A DNA stretch of 64,000 bases from Micromonospora sp. FIMYZ51 (GTDB lineage: Bacteria; Actinomycetota; Actinomycetes; Mycobacteriales; Micromonosporaceae): positions 6,017,501 through 6,081,500 of the forward strand of contig NZ_CP134706.1 in the NCBI RefSeq assembly GCF_038246755.1, given 5' to 3'. Position numbers and translations under genes: made by a program. Below the pieces are notes generated by a model. That model saw only the letters and a program-made list of their open reading frames with translations, did no database searches and had not been told where the DNA came from. How positions within the stretch are numbered: position 1 is the stretch's first letter; every line of letters starts with the position of its first letter. Positions 49,233 through 59,044 of this stretch are shown in pieces.

Positions 49233-50188
49233 CGCTGACCGGCCGAGCTGACCGGGGCGCGATCCGGACTGCCCCGGCCCGCGGCGGCGGCGAGCTCCGA
49301 GGTGCCGGCGAGTTCCAACCCGGCGAACAGGTCCGACTCCCAGCCGTACGGTCCGCTGCCCGGCCCCTTCGTCCCCACCGCGAGAGTGAAGTACTCCACC
49401 CCCATGAACTCCGCGCCGAAGTTGCCGGCGATCGAGTACAGCCAGGAGGTGGCGGGAATCTGGGTGGCGTGGGCACGCATCGCCGCCTCCTTGGCGGCGT
49501 GCTGCTCGGTGGCGTCGATCCGCGCCGCGATCTGCTCGTCGGGAGTGCAGAAGGGCAGCTCGGTAGCGTCGGAGATGCCGGCGAAGGGGTTGTCCGAGGA
49601 CTCCTCGAAGTGCGACATGCCCGCCTCCAGGACGCTACGCGGCATCGCCGTCCAGTAGACCTTCGCCGGGGCGATCCCCTCCGCGCCGGCCAGTTCGACG
49701 GCGCGCATGGTCACCCGGTGCGCCTGGATGTGGTCGGGGTGGCCGTAGAAGCCGTTCTCGTCGTACGTGATCACCACCTGGGGACGTACCTCCCGGATGA
49801 CCTCCAGCAGCTGCCCGGCGGCCTCGTCGAGGTCGGCCCGCCAGAACGCGCGGGGGTGTCCGTTGGTCGGCAGCCCCATCATGCCGGAGTCGCGGTACCG
49901 GCCGGCGCCGCCGAGGAAACGGTGATCGGTCACGCTTAGCTCGGCGCAGGCGTCGGCCAGCTCGGCGATCCGGTACCCCCCGAGCTGGTCCGCCTCGGCG
50001 GCGGCGAGCCCGGCCAGCTCCGGCACATGGATCTCACCCTCCTCGCCGAGCGTGCAGGTGACCAGGGTGACGTGTGCACCGGTGGCGGCGTAGTGAGCCA
50101 TTGTCGAACCGGTGCCGATGGACTCGTCATCGGGGTGCGCGTGGACCAGCAGCAGGCGGCGGTCAGGCAGCGTCGTCACGACCGTCAC
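49229..50188 (-). CDS. mshB: Mycothiol biosynthesis deacetylase MshB
   Basis: GTG 50188 ([20 protein letters not shown]), 319 residues; GTG 50179 is three codons in. The zinc and catalytic motif AHPDDE is at residues 17-22 and the third ligand is in [25 protein letters not shown] and [10 protein letters not shown] are typical of MshB rather than Mca. It deacetylates GlcNAc-Ins in mycothiol synthesis. That fits the mycoredoxin gene in this window. Divergent from the S9 peptidase gene. Confidence 0.94.
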   Translation of the reverse strand: MTVVTTLPDRRLLLVHAHPDDESIGTGSTMAHYAATGAHVTLVTCTLGEEGEIHVPELAGLAAAEADQLGGYRIAELADACAELSVTDHRFLGGAGRYRDSGMMGLPTNGHPRAFWRADLDEAAGQLLEVIREVRPQVVITYDENGFYGHPDHIQAHRVTMRAVELAGAEGIAPAKVYWTAMPRSVLEAGMSHFEESSDNPFAGISDATELPFCTPDEQIAARIDATEQHAAKEAAMRAHATQIPATSWLYSIAGNFGAEFMGVEYFTLAVGTKGPGSGPYGWESDLFAGLELAGTSELAAAAGRGSPDRAPVSSAGQR

Positions 50189-50274
50189 TCTAACCGGCGG
50201 TTTGCACCGTCCGGCCCAGACGCGTCCGCGCAGGTCGCTCACATTGTGCCCGGCACCCGCCTACGATCTGGCCT

Positions 50275-52419
50275 GTGGACTTTCCCGAGCTGGCCGCCCG
50301 TACCCGTCGGTTCAGCCACGGGGCGCCGCGCGCCGTCTCCGTGGCCGACGACGGGGCCCGGGTGGTCTTCCTGCGTTCCGCCGGTCCGGAGGACCCGGCC
50401 GATGCTCTCTGGTTGCTGGACGTCGCCACCGGCGAGGAGCAGCTGGTCGCCTGCCCGGTCACCCTGCTCGGCGCGGACGCCGACCCCGGTGCGCTCAGCC
50501 CCGGGGAACGGGCCCGACGCGAGCGGCTGCGGCTGAGCGCCTCCGGCATCGGTTCGTACGCCCTCGACGGCGCCGGCCGGGTGGCGGTGTTCGCGCTGGC
50601 CGGCCGGCTGTTCCGGGCCGACCTGGTGCACCGGGACGTGATCGAGGTACCCGCCGCCGGGCCGGTGCTCGACCCCCGGCCCGACCCGACCGGTCAGCGG
50701 TTGGCGTACGTGACGGACGCCGCCGAGGGGGTACGGCGTGGGCAGCTGCGGGTGGTGGCGGCCGACGGCACCGACACCATCCTCGCCGGGGAGGACTCCG
50801 GGGTGCTCTGGGGGCTGGCCGAGCACATCGCGGCGGAGGAGTTCGGGCGGCACCGTGGGTACTGGTGGGCGCCGGACGGGCGGTCGGTGCTGGCCGCCCG
50901 GGTCGACGAGTCCCGGCTGACCCGCTGGCACCTGCACGATCCGACGCAGCCGGCCAGCGCGCCGGTAAGCGTCGCGTACCCGGTGTCCGGCGGCCCGAAC
51001 GCCGAGGTCAGCCTGCACCTGCTCGACCTCGACGGCGGCTGGGTCGACGTGCACTGGGACCGGGAGACCTACCCGTACCTGACCGCCGTGCACTGGGCCG
51101 AGGGCGCGCCGCTGATCACCGTGCTGCGCCGCGCCCAACAGCACGGCCTGGTGCTGGCCATCGATCCGCGTACCGGCGAGACACAGGTGCACGCCGAACT
51201 GGCCGACCCGCGCTGGGTCGACCCGGTCCCGGGCACCCCCGCGCACCTGCCCGACGGGCGGGTGCTGGTCGGCGGTGAACTGGCCCACGACGGGTACGAC
51301 GCCCGCTGCCTCTTCGCCGACGGCACCCTGCTCACCCCGCCCTCGCTCTACGTGCGCCGGGTGGTCGGCCGGCTCGCCGCCAGCAGCGGCCCGGCGGACC
51401 TGCTGGTCGAGGCGAGCGACGGCGAACCGAGCGAACAGCACCTGTTCCGGGTACGCACAAGCATCGGCGGCGGGGTGGACGCCCGACGCCTCACCACCGA
51501 CGCGGGCTGGCACGTCGCCGCGGTCGGTGGGGACGTGCTGGTGATCGGCAGCGCCTCGCTCGACCACCCGGGCATCCGGTGGACGGTCTCGCAGGGCGAC
51601 CGGAAGGTGGCCACCCTGCGGTCGTTGGCCGCTACTCCCGCGTACTCTCCGCTGCCGCTGCTGGAGCGGGTGACCGACCGGCGGCTGCCCTCGGCGGTGC
51701 TCTACCCGGACAACCACGTGACCGGCCGGCGGTTGCCGGTGCTGCTGGACGTCTACGGCGGGCCGGGGCACCAGGAGGTGGTCGCCGCGCGGGCGGCCTG
51801 GTTGGAACGGCAGTGGTGGGCCGACGCCGGCTTCGCGGTGGTGGTGATCGACAACCGGGGCACCCCGGGGATCGCACCGTCCTACGAGAAGGCCATCCAT
51901 CGGCGGGTCGCCGACGTGATCCTGCTCGACCAGGTGGAGGCGCTCACCGCGCTCGCCGACAAGCACCCGGACCTGGACCTCGGCCGGGTCGCCGTACGGG
52001 GCTGGTCGTTCGGCGGCTGGCTGGCCGGGCTCGCCGTGCTGCGCCACCCCGAGCTGTTCCGCTGCGGGATCGTCGGGGCGCCGGTCACCGACTGGGCCCT
52101 CTACGACACCGCATACACCGAGCGCTATCTGGGGCTGCCCGCCGACGGCGAGGACATCTACGCCCACCATTCGCTTGTGGAACTGGCCGCCGAGCCGGTC
52201 ACCGACCCGGCGCAGGCCCGGCCGTTGCTGCTGGTGCACGGCCTGCTCGACGACAACGTGGTGGCGGCGCACACGCTGCGGCTGTCGGCGGCGCTGCTGG
52301 CCACCGGCCGCCCGCACTCGGTGCTGCCGCTCACCGGCGCCACCCACCTGGCCGCCGGCGGCCTGGCCGAACGCCTCCTGCCGCTGGAACTCGCCTTCCT
52401 CCGCAGCCACCTCGGGTAA
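50275..52419 (+). CDS. S9 prolyl oligopeptidase / dipeptidyl-peptidase IV-like
   Basis: GTG 50275 (VDFPELAARTRRFSHGAPRA), 714 residues. An N-terminal beta-propeller (about 20-430), including the DPP IV motif WGLAEHIAAEEFGRHRGYWW, is followed by an alpha/beta-hydrolase domain. The catalytic Ser578 is in GWSFGG, then Asp in HGLLDDNV and His in GATHLAAGG. No signal peptide, so cytoplasmic. It removes N-terminal X-Pro dipeptides or similar. Confidence 0.94.
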   Translation: MDFPELAARTRRFSHGAPRAVSVADDGARVVFLRSAGPEDPADALWLLDVATGEEQLVACPVTLLGADADPGALSPGERARRERLRLSASGIGSYALDGAGRVAVFALAGRLFRADLVHRDVIEVPAAGPVLDPRPDPTGQRLAYVTDAAEGVRRGQLRVVAADGTDTILAGEDSGVLWGLAEHIAAEEFGRHRGYWWAPDGRSVLAARVDESRLTRWHLHDPTQPASAPVSVAYPVSGGPNAEVSLHLLDLDGGWVDVHWDRETYPYLTAVHWAEGAPLITVLRRAQQHGLVLAIDPRTGETQVHAELADPRWVDPVPGTPAHLPDGRVLVGGELAHDGYDARCLFADGTLLTPPSLYVRRVVGRLAASSGPADLLVEASDGEPSEQHLFRVRTSIGGGVDARRLTTDAGWHVAAVGGDVLVIGSASLDHPGIRWTVSQGDRKVATLRSLAATPAYSPLPLLERVTDRRLPSAVLYPDNHVTGRRLPVLLDVYGGPGHQEVVAARAAWLERQWWADAGFAVVVIDNRGTPGIAPSYEKAIHRRVADVILLDQVEALTALADKHPDLDLGRVAVRGWSFGGWLAGLAVLRHPELFRCGIVGAPVTDWALYDTAYTERYLGLPADGEDIYAHHSLVELAAEPVTDPAQARPLLLVHGLLDDNVVAAHTLRLSAALLATGRPHSVLPLTGATHLAAGGLAERLLPLELAFLRSHLG

Positions 52420-52492
52420 CCGTGCGCACAATCGGTGCGACCATGGCTCAGACAAGGCAGGCAGGATCCCGGCGGTACGAGCGGAGGTAATC

Positions 52493-53041
52493 ATGACCGT
52501 GGCGGTGTTCGACCACGAGGGCCCGTGGACCGAGGAGGAGTACCTCGCCCTGGGAGAGACCTCCCAGCGAGTTGAACTCTTCGACGGGAGCCTGCACGTG
52601 ACCCCAGCCCCCACCCCACGCCACCAGAACATCTCGGGTGAGCTGCGCGCCCTGCTTCGGGGACCGGCCCGAGAGGCCGGCCTGCACGTACTGGAGGGAG
52701 TGAACGTGCGGCTGAGGCCCGGCCGCATTCCCATCCCCGACCTGGTCATCACCGGCCCCATCGACTTCGACGCCCTCAACGTCGAGGCACACGACGTCCA
52801 ACTCGTATGCGAAATCACCTCGCCGAGTAACGCCGCCACGGACAAGGTGCTCAAGATGCACTACTACGCCGCTGCGGGCATCGAGTGGTACCTACTCATC
52901 GAGCAGGCGACTGGCGCACTGCACCTTTATCGGCAGTGCGGTGCACATTACATCGAGCAGAGCGTCACCGACCCTGGTCAAGCGCTGGTGCTCACCGAGC
53001 CAGTCAAGGCGACGATCCGGCCCGAGGATCTGCTTCCCTGA
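52493..53041 (+). CDS. Uma2-family (DUF820) restriction-endonuclease-fold protein
   Basis: ATG 52493 with GGAGG at 52482-52486; 182 residues. WTEEEYLALGETSQRVELFD, VRLRPGRIPIPDLVI and LVCEITSPSNAATDKVLKMH give the PD-(D/E)xK core (PDL, then E-x-x-S and K). The family is widespread, often multicopy, and its biological role is unclear. It stands alone between the S9 peptidase and tldD. Confidence 0.9.
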   Translation: MTVAVFDHEGPWTEEEYLALGETSQRVELFDGSLHVTPAPTPRHQNISGELRALLRGPAREAGLHVLEGVNVRLRPGRIPIPDLVITGPIDFDALNVEAHDVQLVCEITSPSNAATDKVLKMHYYAAAGIEWYLLIEQATGALHLYRQCGAHYIEQSVTDPGQALVLTEPVKATIRPEDLLP

Positions 53042-53073
53042 CGAATGTCCACGCGCTCGCCTAGGGTCGGGCC

Positions 53074-54510
53074 ATGGTTGAGTTCGACGCGGGCGAGGTG
53101 GCGGTGCAGGCGGCGCTGGACGCGGGTGCCCGATACGCCGACGCCCGGGTGATGCACCGGCGCTACGAATCGATGTCGGCCCGCAACGGCGACATCGAGG
53201 AACTCACCCAGGACGAGAGCCTCGGGCTGGGCGTACGGGCACTTGTCGGTTCGAGTTGGGGCTTCCACGCCGTACCGGACGTCACCGAACGGACCGCCCG
53301 CGACGCCGGCCGGCGCGCCGCCCGGACGGCTGCGGCGAGCGGTCTGGTCCCCGGCCCGGCGGTCGACCTGATCGGCGCCACGCCGGTCACGGCGAGTTGG
53401 TCCTCGGCCTGCGCGGTGGACCCGCTCGGTGTCTCGCTGGCCACCAAGGGTGACCTGCTGACGGCCGCCACCCGCACGATCGTGGAGCACGGCGCCGACC
53501 TCGGCGAGGGCCTCTACCAGATCTGGGACACCGCGAAGTGGTTCGTCTCCAGCGAGGGACACCGCATCGACCAGCGCATCCGCGAGTGCGGCGGCGGCAT
53601 CTCGGCCACCTCCATCGGCGACGGCGAGACCCAGCGGCGGTCCTGGCCCAGTTACCGCGGCCAGTACGGCACCACCGGCTGGGAGCTGGTCGACTCGCTG
53701 GAGCTGACCGCCAACGCGGCGCGCATCGCGCAGGAGTCGCGGGCGTTGCTCACCGCCCCGCTCTGCCCGAGCGGCGAGACCGATCTGATCCTCGGCGGCG
53801 AACAGTTGGCGTTGCAGATCCACGAGTCGGTCGGGCACGCCATCGAGCTGGACCGCATCCTCGGCTGGGAGGCCGCCTTCGCCGGCACCTCGTGGCTGGA
53901 TCTGGCCCAGCTCGGCTCGCTGCGTTACGGCTCCGAGCTGATGAACATCGCAATCGACCCGACCATCCCCGGCGCGTTGGGCAGCTTCGGCTACGACGAC
54001 GAGGGCTCGCCGGCCGTCCGGCGGGACGCGGTACGCGCCGGGCGGTGGGTGGGCGTGCTGGCCGGGCGGGATTCGGCCGCCGTCGCGGGCCTGGACTACG
54101 GCGGCAGCGTACGCGCCGACGGCTGGGCGCGGCTGCCGATGGTGCGGATGACGAACGTCGGCCTGGAGCCCGGCCCACACACCTTGGAGGAGATCATCGC
54201 CGCCACCGACGAGGGGGTGCTGATGGACGTCAACCGCTCCTGGTCGATCGACGACAGACGGCTGAACTTCCAGTTCGGCTGCGAGATCGGGTGGGAGATC
54301 CGCAAGGGGCGGCGGGGGCGGATGCTGCGCAACCCGACGTACACCGGGATCGGTCCGCTCTTCTGGCGCTCGATGGACATGCTCTCCAGCGAGATCGTTC
54401 CGTGGGGCACGCCGAACTGCGGCAAGGGGCAGCCCGGCCAGGTCGGGCACACCGGGCATCCGGCGGCACCGGCCCGGTTCCGCAACGTCCGGGTGGGGGT
54501 ACGGGCGTGA
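53074..54510 (+). CDS. tldD: TldD-family metalloprotease subunit
   Basis: ATG 53074 (MVEFDAGEVAVQAALDAGAR), 478 residues. The zinc motif H250-E-S-V-G-H254 is intact (LQIHESVGHAIELDR), and SGGxS-like GGSVRADGWARLP and CGKGQPGQVGHTG blocks are present. TldD/TldE forms a heterodimer that degrades unfolded peptides and matures some RiPPs and antitoxins. Its stop overlaps the tldE start by 4 bp (GTGA). Confidence 0.95.
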   Translation: MVEFDAGEVAVQAALDAGARYADARVMHRRYESMSARNGDIEELTQDESLGLGVRALVGSSWGFHAVPDVTERTARDAGRRAARTAAASGLVPGPAVDLIGATPVTASWSSACAVDPLGVSLATKGDLLTAATRTIVEHGADLGEGLYQIWDTAKWFVSSEGHRIDQRIRECGGGISATSIGDGETQRRSWPSYRGQYGTTGWELVDSLELTANAARIAQESRALLTAPLCPSGETDLILGGEQLALQIHESVGHAIELDRILGWEAAFAGTSWLDLAQLGSLRYGSELMNIAIDPTIPGALGSFGYDDEGSPAVRRDAVRAGRWVGVLAGRDSAAVAGLDYGGSVRADGWARLPMVRMTNVGLEPGPHTLEEIIAATDEGVLMDVNRSWSIDDRRLNFQFGCEIGWEIRKGRRGRMLRNPTYTGIGPLFWRSMDMLSSEIVPWGTPNCGKGQPGQVGHTGHPAAPARFRNVRVGVRA

Positions 54511-55943
54511 CCGTCGACGACGGCGTCGAGATGCAGATCGCCGGTCAGGTGGTGGAGTTGGTCGCCCGGTTGGCCGGGGCGGATGCGCAGGCCGAGGTGC
54601 TGGTGACCCGGTCCGAGCTGGCGTTGACCCGGTTCGCCAACTCCGCGATTCACCAGAACGTCGCCGAGTCGGCAGTGGAGATCCGGCTCCGGGTGCACGC
54701 GGGCGGGCGTACCGCCGCCGGCAGCGCGAACGTGGCCAGCTCCGACGGCCTGCGCGCCCTGGCGGAGCGGGTGGTGGCGGCGGCCCGGTTCGGTCCGCTC
54801 GACCCGGCCTGGCCGGGACTCACCCCGCCCGCGCCGGTGACCGCCGCGCCGCAGTGGGACGCGGCCACCGGCTACGCCGGGCCGGACGAGCGGGCGGCGC
54901 TGGTCCGGGCCTTCGTCGACGCGGCCGGCGGGTTGGAGACCGCCGGCTACTGCCGCACGACCTTGCGCGGAACCGGGTTCGCGAACTCGGCCGGACACGC
55001 GGCGCAGGGGTACGCGGCGGAGGCGGCGATGGACGGAATAGCCCGGGTCGGTGGCGCGGACGGCACCGCCCGGCACTGGGTCGACCGGCTGGCCGACCTC
55101 GACGGTGCCGAGTTGGGGCGGCGGGCCGCGGCGAAGGCCCGGGCCGCGACCGACCCGGTGGAGTTGCCGCCCGGGCGGTACCCGGTGGTGCTGGAACCGG
55201 CCGCCGTGGCGGATCTGCTGCAAAATCTGGCCTGGTACGGCTTCAACGGCAAGCGGTACGCCGAACGGCAGTCGTTCGCCGAGCCAGGGGTGGCCCAGTT
55301 CGATCGGGCCCTGACCCTGGTCGACGATCCGGTGGCCGGTTCGGGGCTGCCGTTCGATCTGGAGGGCACCCCCGCCCGGCCGTTGACCCTGGTGGACACG
55401 GGCACCACCACTGGTGCGGCGCACGACCGGCGCAGTGCCGCCGAGTCGGGCACCGAGTCGACCGGTCACGCCTGGGTCGGCGGCGGCACCTTCGGCCCGA
55501 TCCCGCGCAACCTGCGCCTCGTCGGATCCGGCACGGCCGGCGCGGCCAGCACCACGGGAGCCGGCCGCACGCCCGCCGCGCCGGATGCGACGGATCCGCT
55601 TGTCGGTGCGGTGGTCGACGCGGACACCGCCGCCCTGGTCTCCCGGGTGCAGCGCGGCCTGCTGGTCAGCGACCTCTGGTACACCCGGGTGCTCGAACCG
55701 AAGAGTCTGGTGATCACCGGCCTGACCCGTAACGGAGTGTGGCTGGTGGAGGAGGGTCGGGTCACCCGGGCGGTGCGCGATCTGCGGTTCACCGAGTCGT
55801 ACCCGAGGGCGCTCGGGCCCGGCGCGGTGCTTGAGGTGGGTAGGCGTCCGGTCCGCCTGCCGGACCACCGGGAGGGTGCCTGGTGGGAGGCACCGCCACT
55901 GCGGCTGGCCTCCTGGAACTTCACCGGCGGCGCGTCCGGCTGA
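54507..55943 (+). CDS. tldE: TldE/PmbA-family subunit
   Basis: GTG 54507 (VTVDDGVEMQIAGQVVELV), 478 residues. No HExxxH, as expected for the non-zinc partner. Typical blocks: LTRFANSAIHQNVAESAVEI, RGTGFANSAGHAAQGYAAEA, and near the C-terminus LWYTRVLEPKSLVITGLTRN. A Thr/Ala-rich insert lies at about residues 345-370. Paired with tldD as one translational unit. Confidence 0.94.
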   Translation: MTVDDGVEMQIAGQVVELVARLAGADAQAEVLVTRSELALTRFANSAIHQNVAESAVEIRLRVHAGGRTAAGSANVASSDGLRALAERVVAAARFGPLDPAWPGLTPPAPVTAAPQWDAATGYAGPDERAALVRAFVDAAGGLETAGYCRTTLRGTGFANSAGHAAQGYAAEAAMDGIARVGGADGTARHWVDRLADLDGAELGRRAAAKARAATDPVELPPGRYPVVLEPAAVADLLQNLAWYGFNGKRYAERQSFAEPGVAQFDRALTLVDDPVAGSGLPFDLEGTPARPLTLVDTGTTTGAAHDRRSAAESGTESTGHAWVGGGTFGPIPRNLRLVGSGTAGAASTTGAGRTPAAPDATDPLVGAVVDADTAALVSRVQRGLLVSDLWYTRVLEPKSLVITGLTRNGVWLVEEGRVTRAVRDLRFTESYPRALGPGAVLEVGRRPVRLPDHREGAWWEAPPLRLASWNFTGGASG

Positions 55944-56030
55944 CCCGTTTGTCAAGCTTCTGCCGACCGCTTGTCGATCTTTTTCGGACGCTCACATATT
56001 GATCATGGAAGGAGGGTTTCCAAAGGGCGG

Positions 56031-56109
56031 GACACACGGGACACTGCCTTGCGCGGACGGCCCGCCTAGATCGGCGTAACGTGTGTCACTTAGCTGCTCC
56101 GGTTACGCC
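56031..56109. promoter_or_regulatory. Two interleaved inverted repeats upstream of sdhC
   Basis: GACACACG (56031-56038) pairs with CGTGTGTC (56080-56087), and GGCGTAAC (56073-56080) pairs with GTTACGCC (56102-56109). The arms overlap at 56080. They lie 118-196 bp upstream of the sdhC ATG in a 283-bp spacer that also has a TTGATCATGG half-site near 56000. This could be a regulatory region for the sdh operon; the regulator is not identified. Confidence 0.4.
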
Positions 56110-56226
56110 CGGTGCGGCCGTTGGTGTGCGCACGACCCGGCAGGCGGGAGCGGCGGTTCGCCGGTCCGCGTGCCGACCGGAAGGGTTCCGCCGCCCGTGA
56201 AGGGCCCCGGTAGGGAGACGACAAGA

Positions 56227-57033
56227 ATGACATCATCGGCAACGAAGCCGCGAGGAGCGCGGGCCCGCGCCGCGATCGCGGCGAAGACGTTGCGGACGGA
56301 CCGTTGGTGGTTGGCGCCGCTGATCACCGTCATCGGGCTCAGCGCGTGGGTAGCGTATGCGACGGTCCGGGTCTTCATGCACAAGTGGTACTGGGTCGAG
56401 GACTACCACTACCTGACCCCGTTCTACTCCCCGTGTGTGACGGACCGGTGCCTGCCGGAGGCTTCCCACTTCGGGCAGTACCTGCCCGGCTGGTGGATCA
56501 TCCCGGACGCCGCGTTCACCCTGCCGTTCCTGCTGCTGTTCCGGCTGACCTGCTACTACTACCGCAAGGCGTACTACCGGTCGTTCTGGCTGTCGCCGCC
56601 GGCCTGCGCGGTGCCGGACGGTCACGCCAGCTACGGCGGCGAGACCCGGTTCCCGCTGATCGTGCAGAACTCGCACCGGTACTTCTTCTACTTCGCCGCC
56701 ATCATCTCGCTGATCAACACCTGGGACGCCATCGCGGCCTTCCGCAGCCCCGAGGGCTTCGGGTTCGGCCTGGGCAACCTGATCCTGGTCGGCAACGTGG
56801 TGATGCTCTGGGCGTACACCATCTCCTGCCATTCCTGCCGGCACATCATCGGTGGGCGACTGAAGCACTTCTCCAAGCATCCGGTGCGCTACCGGGCCTG
56901 GGGCTACATCTCCTGGCTGAACGTCCGGCACATGCAGCTCGCCTGGATCACTCTCGGCACGCTGGCGCTTACTGACTTCTACGTCATGTCCGTCGCCGCC
57001 GGGTGGATCTCCGACCTGCGGTTCATCAACTGA
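56227..57033 (+). CDS. sdhC: Succinate dehydrogenase membrane anchor (Sdh1-type cytochrome b-like)
   Basis: ATG 56227 (MTSSATKPRGARARAAIAAK), 268 residues, with GGGAGACG upstream. Five hydrophobic segments at about 29-50, 100-125, 165-185, 195-215 and 240-262. Conserved His in FMHKWYW, EDYHYL, QNSHRYFF, SCHSCRH and RHMQLAW are candidate heme or quinone ligands. It is of the actinobacterial Sdh1/fumarate-reductase-like kind, with one anchor subunit. First gene of sdhCAB, 13 bp before sdhA. Confidence 0.92.
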   Translation: MTSSATKPRGARARAAIAAKTLRTDRWWLAPLITVIGLSAWVAYATVRVFMHKWYWVEDYHYLTPFYSPCVTDRCLPEASHFGQYLPGWWIIPDAAFTLPFLLLFRLTCYYYRKAYYRSFWLSPPACAVPDGHASYGGETRFPLIVQNSHRYFFYFAAIISLINTWDAIAAFRSPEGFGFGLGNLILVGNVVMLWAYTISCHSCRHIIGGRLKHFSKHPVRYRAWGYISWLNVRHMQLAWITLGTLALTDFYVMSVAAGWISDLRFIN

Positions 57034-57046
57034 GGGCCTCGCTGAC

Positions 57047-59044
57047 ATGACTAGCACTACCACTCGCATCGAACGACACCACTACGACGTCGTCGTGATC
57101 GGGGCCGGCGGCGCCGGCCTGCGCGCGGCGATCGAGGCCCGGCTGGCCGGCAAGAAGACCGCCATCATCTCCAAGTCGCTGTTCGGCAAGGCGCACACGG
57201 TGATGGCCGAGGGTGGCGCCGCCGCGGCCATGGGGAACGTGAACAGCCGGGACAACTGGCAGGTGCACTTCCGCGACACCATGCGCGGCGGCAAGTTCCT
57301 CAACAACTTCCGGATGGCCGAGCTGCACGCCAAGGAGGCGCCGCAGCGGATCTGGGAGCTGGAGACGTACGGCGCGCTCTTCGACCGTACGAAGGACGGC
57401 AAGATCTCCCAGCGCAACTTCGGCGGTCACGAGTACCCCCGGTTGGCGCACGTGGGCGACCGGACCGGCCTGGAGCTGATCCGCACCCTCCAGCAAAAGA
57501 TCGTCTCGCTCCAGCAGGAGGACAAGCGGACCCACGGCTCGTACGACGCCCGGATCCGGGTCTTCGACGAGACCACCATCACCGAGCTGCTGCTCGACGG
57601 TGACCGGATCGCCGGGGCGTTCGGCTACTACCGGGAATCCGGCGAGTTCATCCTCTTCGAGGCGCCGGCCGTGGTGCTGGCCACCGGCGGCGTCGGCCGC
57701 TCCTACAAGGTCACCTCGAACTCCTGGGAGTACACCGGCGACGGGCACGCGCTCGCGCTGCGGGCCGGGGCGACCCTGATCAACATGGAGTTCCTCCAGT
57801 TCCACCCCACCGGCATGGTCTGGCCGCCCTCGGTCAAGGGCATCCTGGTCACCGAGTCGGTACGCGGTGACGGCGGGATCCTGAAGAACTCCGAGGGCAA
57901 GCGGTTCATGTTCGACTACGTCCCGGACGTCTTCCGCAAGCAGTACGCGGAGACGCCCGAGGAGGCGGACCGCTGGTACAACGACCCGGACAACAACCGG
58001 CGCCCGCCGGAGCTGCTGCCCCGCGACGAGGTCGCCCGGGCGATCAACACCGAGGTCAAGGAGGGCCGGGGTACCCCGGCCGGCGGCGTCTACCTGGACA
58101 TCGCCTCCCGGCTGCCGGCCGACGAGATCCGTCGCCGCCTGCCGTCGATGCACCACCAGTTCAAGGGGCTGGCCGACGTCGACATCACCAAGGAGCCGAT
58201 GGAGGTCGGCCCGACCTGCCACTACGTGATGGGTGGCGTCGAGGTCGACCCGGACACCGGTGCCGCGTACGGCTCGGTGCGCGGCCTGTTCGCCGCCGGT
58301 GAGGTCTCCGGTGGCATGCACGGCTCCAACCGGCTCGGCGGCAACTCCCTCTCCGACCTGCTGGTCTTCGGCAAGCGGGCGGGCGGTCACGCGGCCACCT
58401 ACGTCGACCAGCTGCCCGCCCGGCCCCGGGTCGCGGTGGCCACGGTGGAGACCGCGGTCGAGACCGCCCTGGCCCCGTTGCAGCGGGACACCGGCGAGAA
58501 CCCGTACACCCTCCAGCAGGACCTTCAGGCGGTGATGGGGGATCTGGTCGGCATCATCCGGCGGGAGGCCGAGCTGGCCGACGCGCTGAGCCGGCTGGCC
58601 GAGCTGCGCGAGCGGGTGGCGAAGGTGTCCGCCTCCGGTGGCCGCCGCTACAACCCGGGCTGGCACCTCGCGCTCGACCTGCGCAACATGCTCGTGGTCT
58701 CGGAGTGCACCGCGAAGGCGGCGCTGGAACGGCGGGAGTCGCGCGGCGGCCACACCCGCGAGGACTTCCCCACCATGGATCCGCAGTGGCGACGGGTCAA
58801 CCTGGTCTGCTCGCTCGAGGGTGACACCGTCCGGCTGGACCGCAAGCCGCTGCCGAAGATGCGCGCCGAGCTGATCAACCTCTTCGACCGCGCGGAGCTG
58901 GCCAAGTACCTCACCGACGAGGAGTTGGCCGAGTTCGACGCCCTCGTCACCGCCGACGCCGCCGCTGCCGAGGCCGCAGCGGCCACCGACGCCGCCGCTG
59001 CCGGGCCCACCGCTGCCGGGCCCGCCGAGAAGGAGAACCGCTGA
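57047..59044 (+). CDS. sdhA: Succinate dehydrogenase flavoprotein subunit
   Basis: ATG 57047 (MTSTTTRIERHHYDVVVIGA), 665 residues. FAD dinucleotide motif GAGGAGLRAAIEA, covalent-FAD His in LFGKAHTVMAEGG, substrate region QFHPTGMVWPPS and LVTESVRGDGG, and HGSNRLGGNSLSDLLVFG near residue 425. An Ala-rich tail (AAAEAAAATDAAA) ends the protein. It overlaps sdhB by one base (TGATG). Confidence 0.96.
   Translation: MTSTTTRIERHHYDVVVIGAGGAGLRAAIEARLAGKKTAIISKSLFGKAHTVMAEGGAAAAMGNVNSRDNWQVHFRDTMRGGKFLNNFRMAELHAKEAPQRIWELETYGALFDRTKDGKISQRNFGGHEYPRLAHVGDRTGLELIRTLQQKIVSLQQEDKRTHGSYDARIRVFDETTITELLLDGDRIAGAFGYYRESGEFILFEAPAVVLATGGVGRSYKVTSNSWEYTGDGHALALRAGATLINMEFLQFHPTGMVWPPSVKGILVTESVRGDGGILKNSEGKRFMFDYVPDVFRKQYAETPEEADRWYNDPDNNRRPPELLPRDEVARAINTEVKEGRGTPAGGVYLDIASRLPADEIRRRLPSMHHQFKGLADVDITKEPMEVGPTCHYVMGGVEVDPDTGAAYGSVRGLFAAGEVSGGMHGSNRLGGNSLSDLLVFGKRAGGHAATYVDQLPARPRVAVATVETAVETALAPLQRDTGENPYTLQQDLQAVMGDLVGIIRREAELADALSRLAELRERVAKVSASGGRRYNPGWHLALDLRNMLVVSECTAKAALERRESRGGHTREDFPTMDPQWRRVNLVCSLEGDTVRLDRKPLPKMRAELINLFDRAELAKYLTDEELAEFDALVTADAAAAEAAAATDAAAAGPTAAGPAEKENR

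Noticed and set aside
53538..54500. Plus-strand frame overlapping tldD in a second frame before tldE
   Set aside because: Only the part from 54507 matches TldE; the upstream portion is an out-of-frame extension through tldD.
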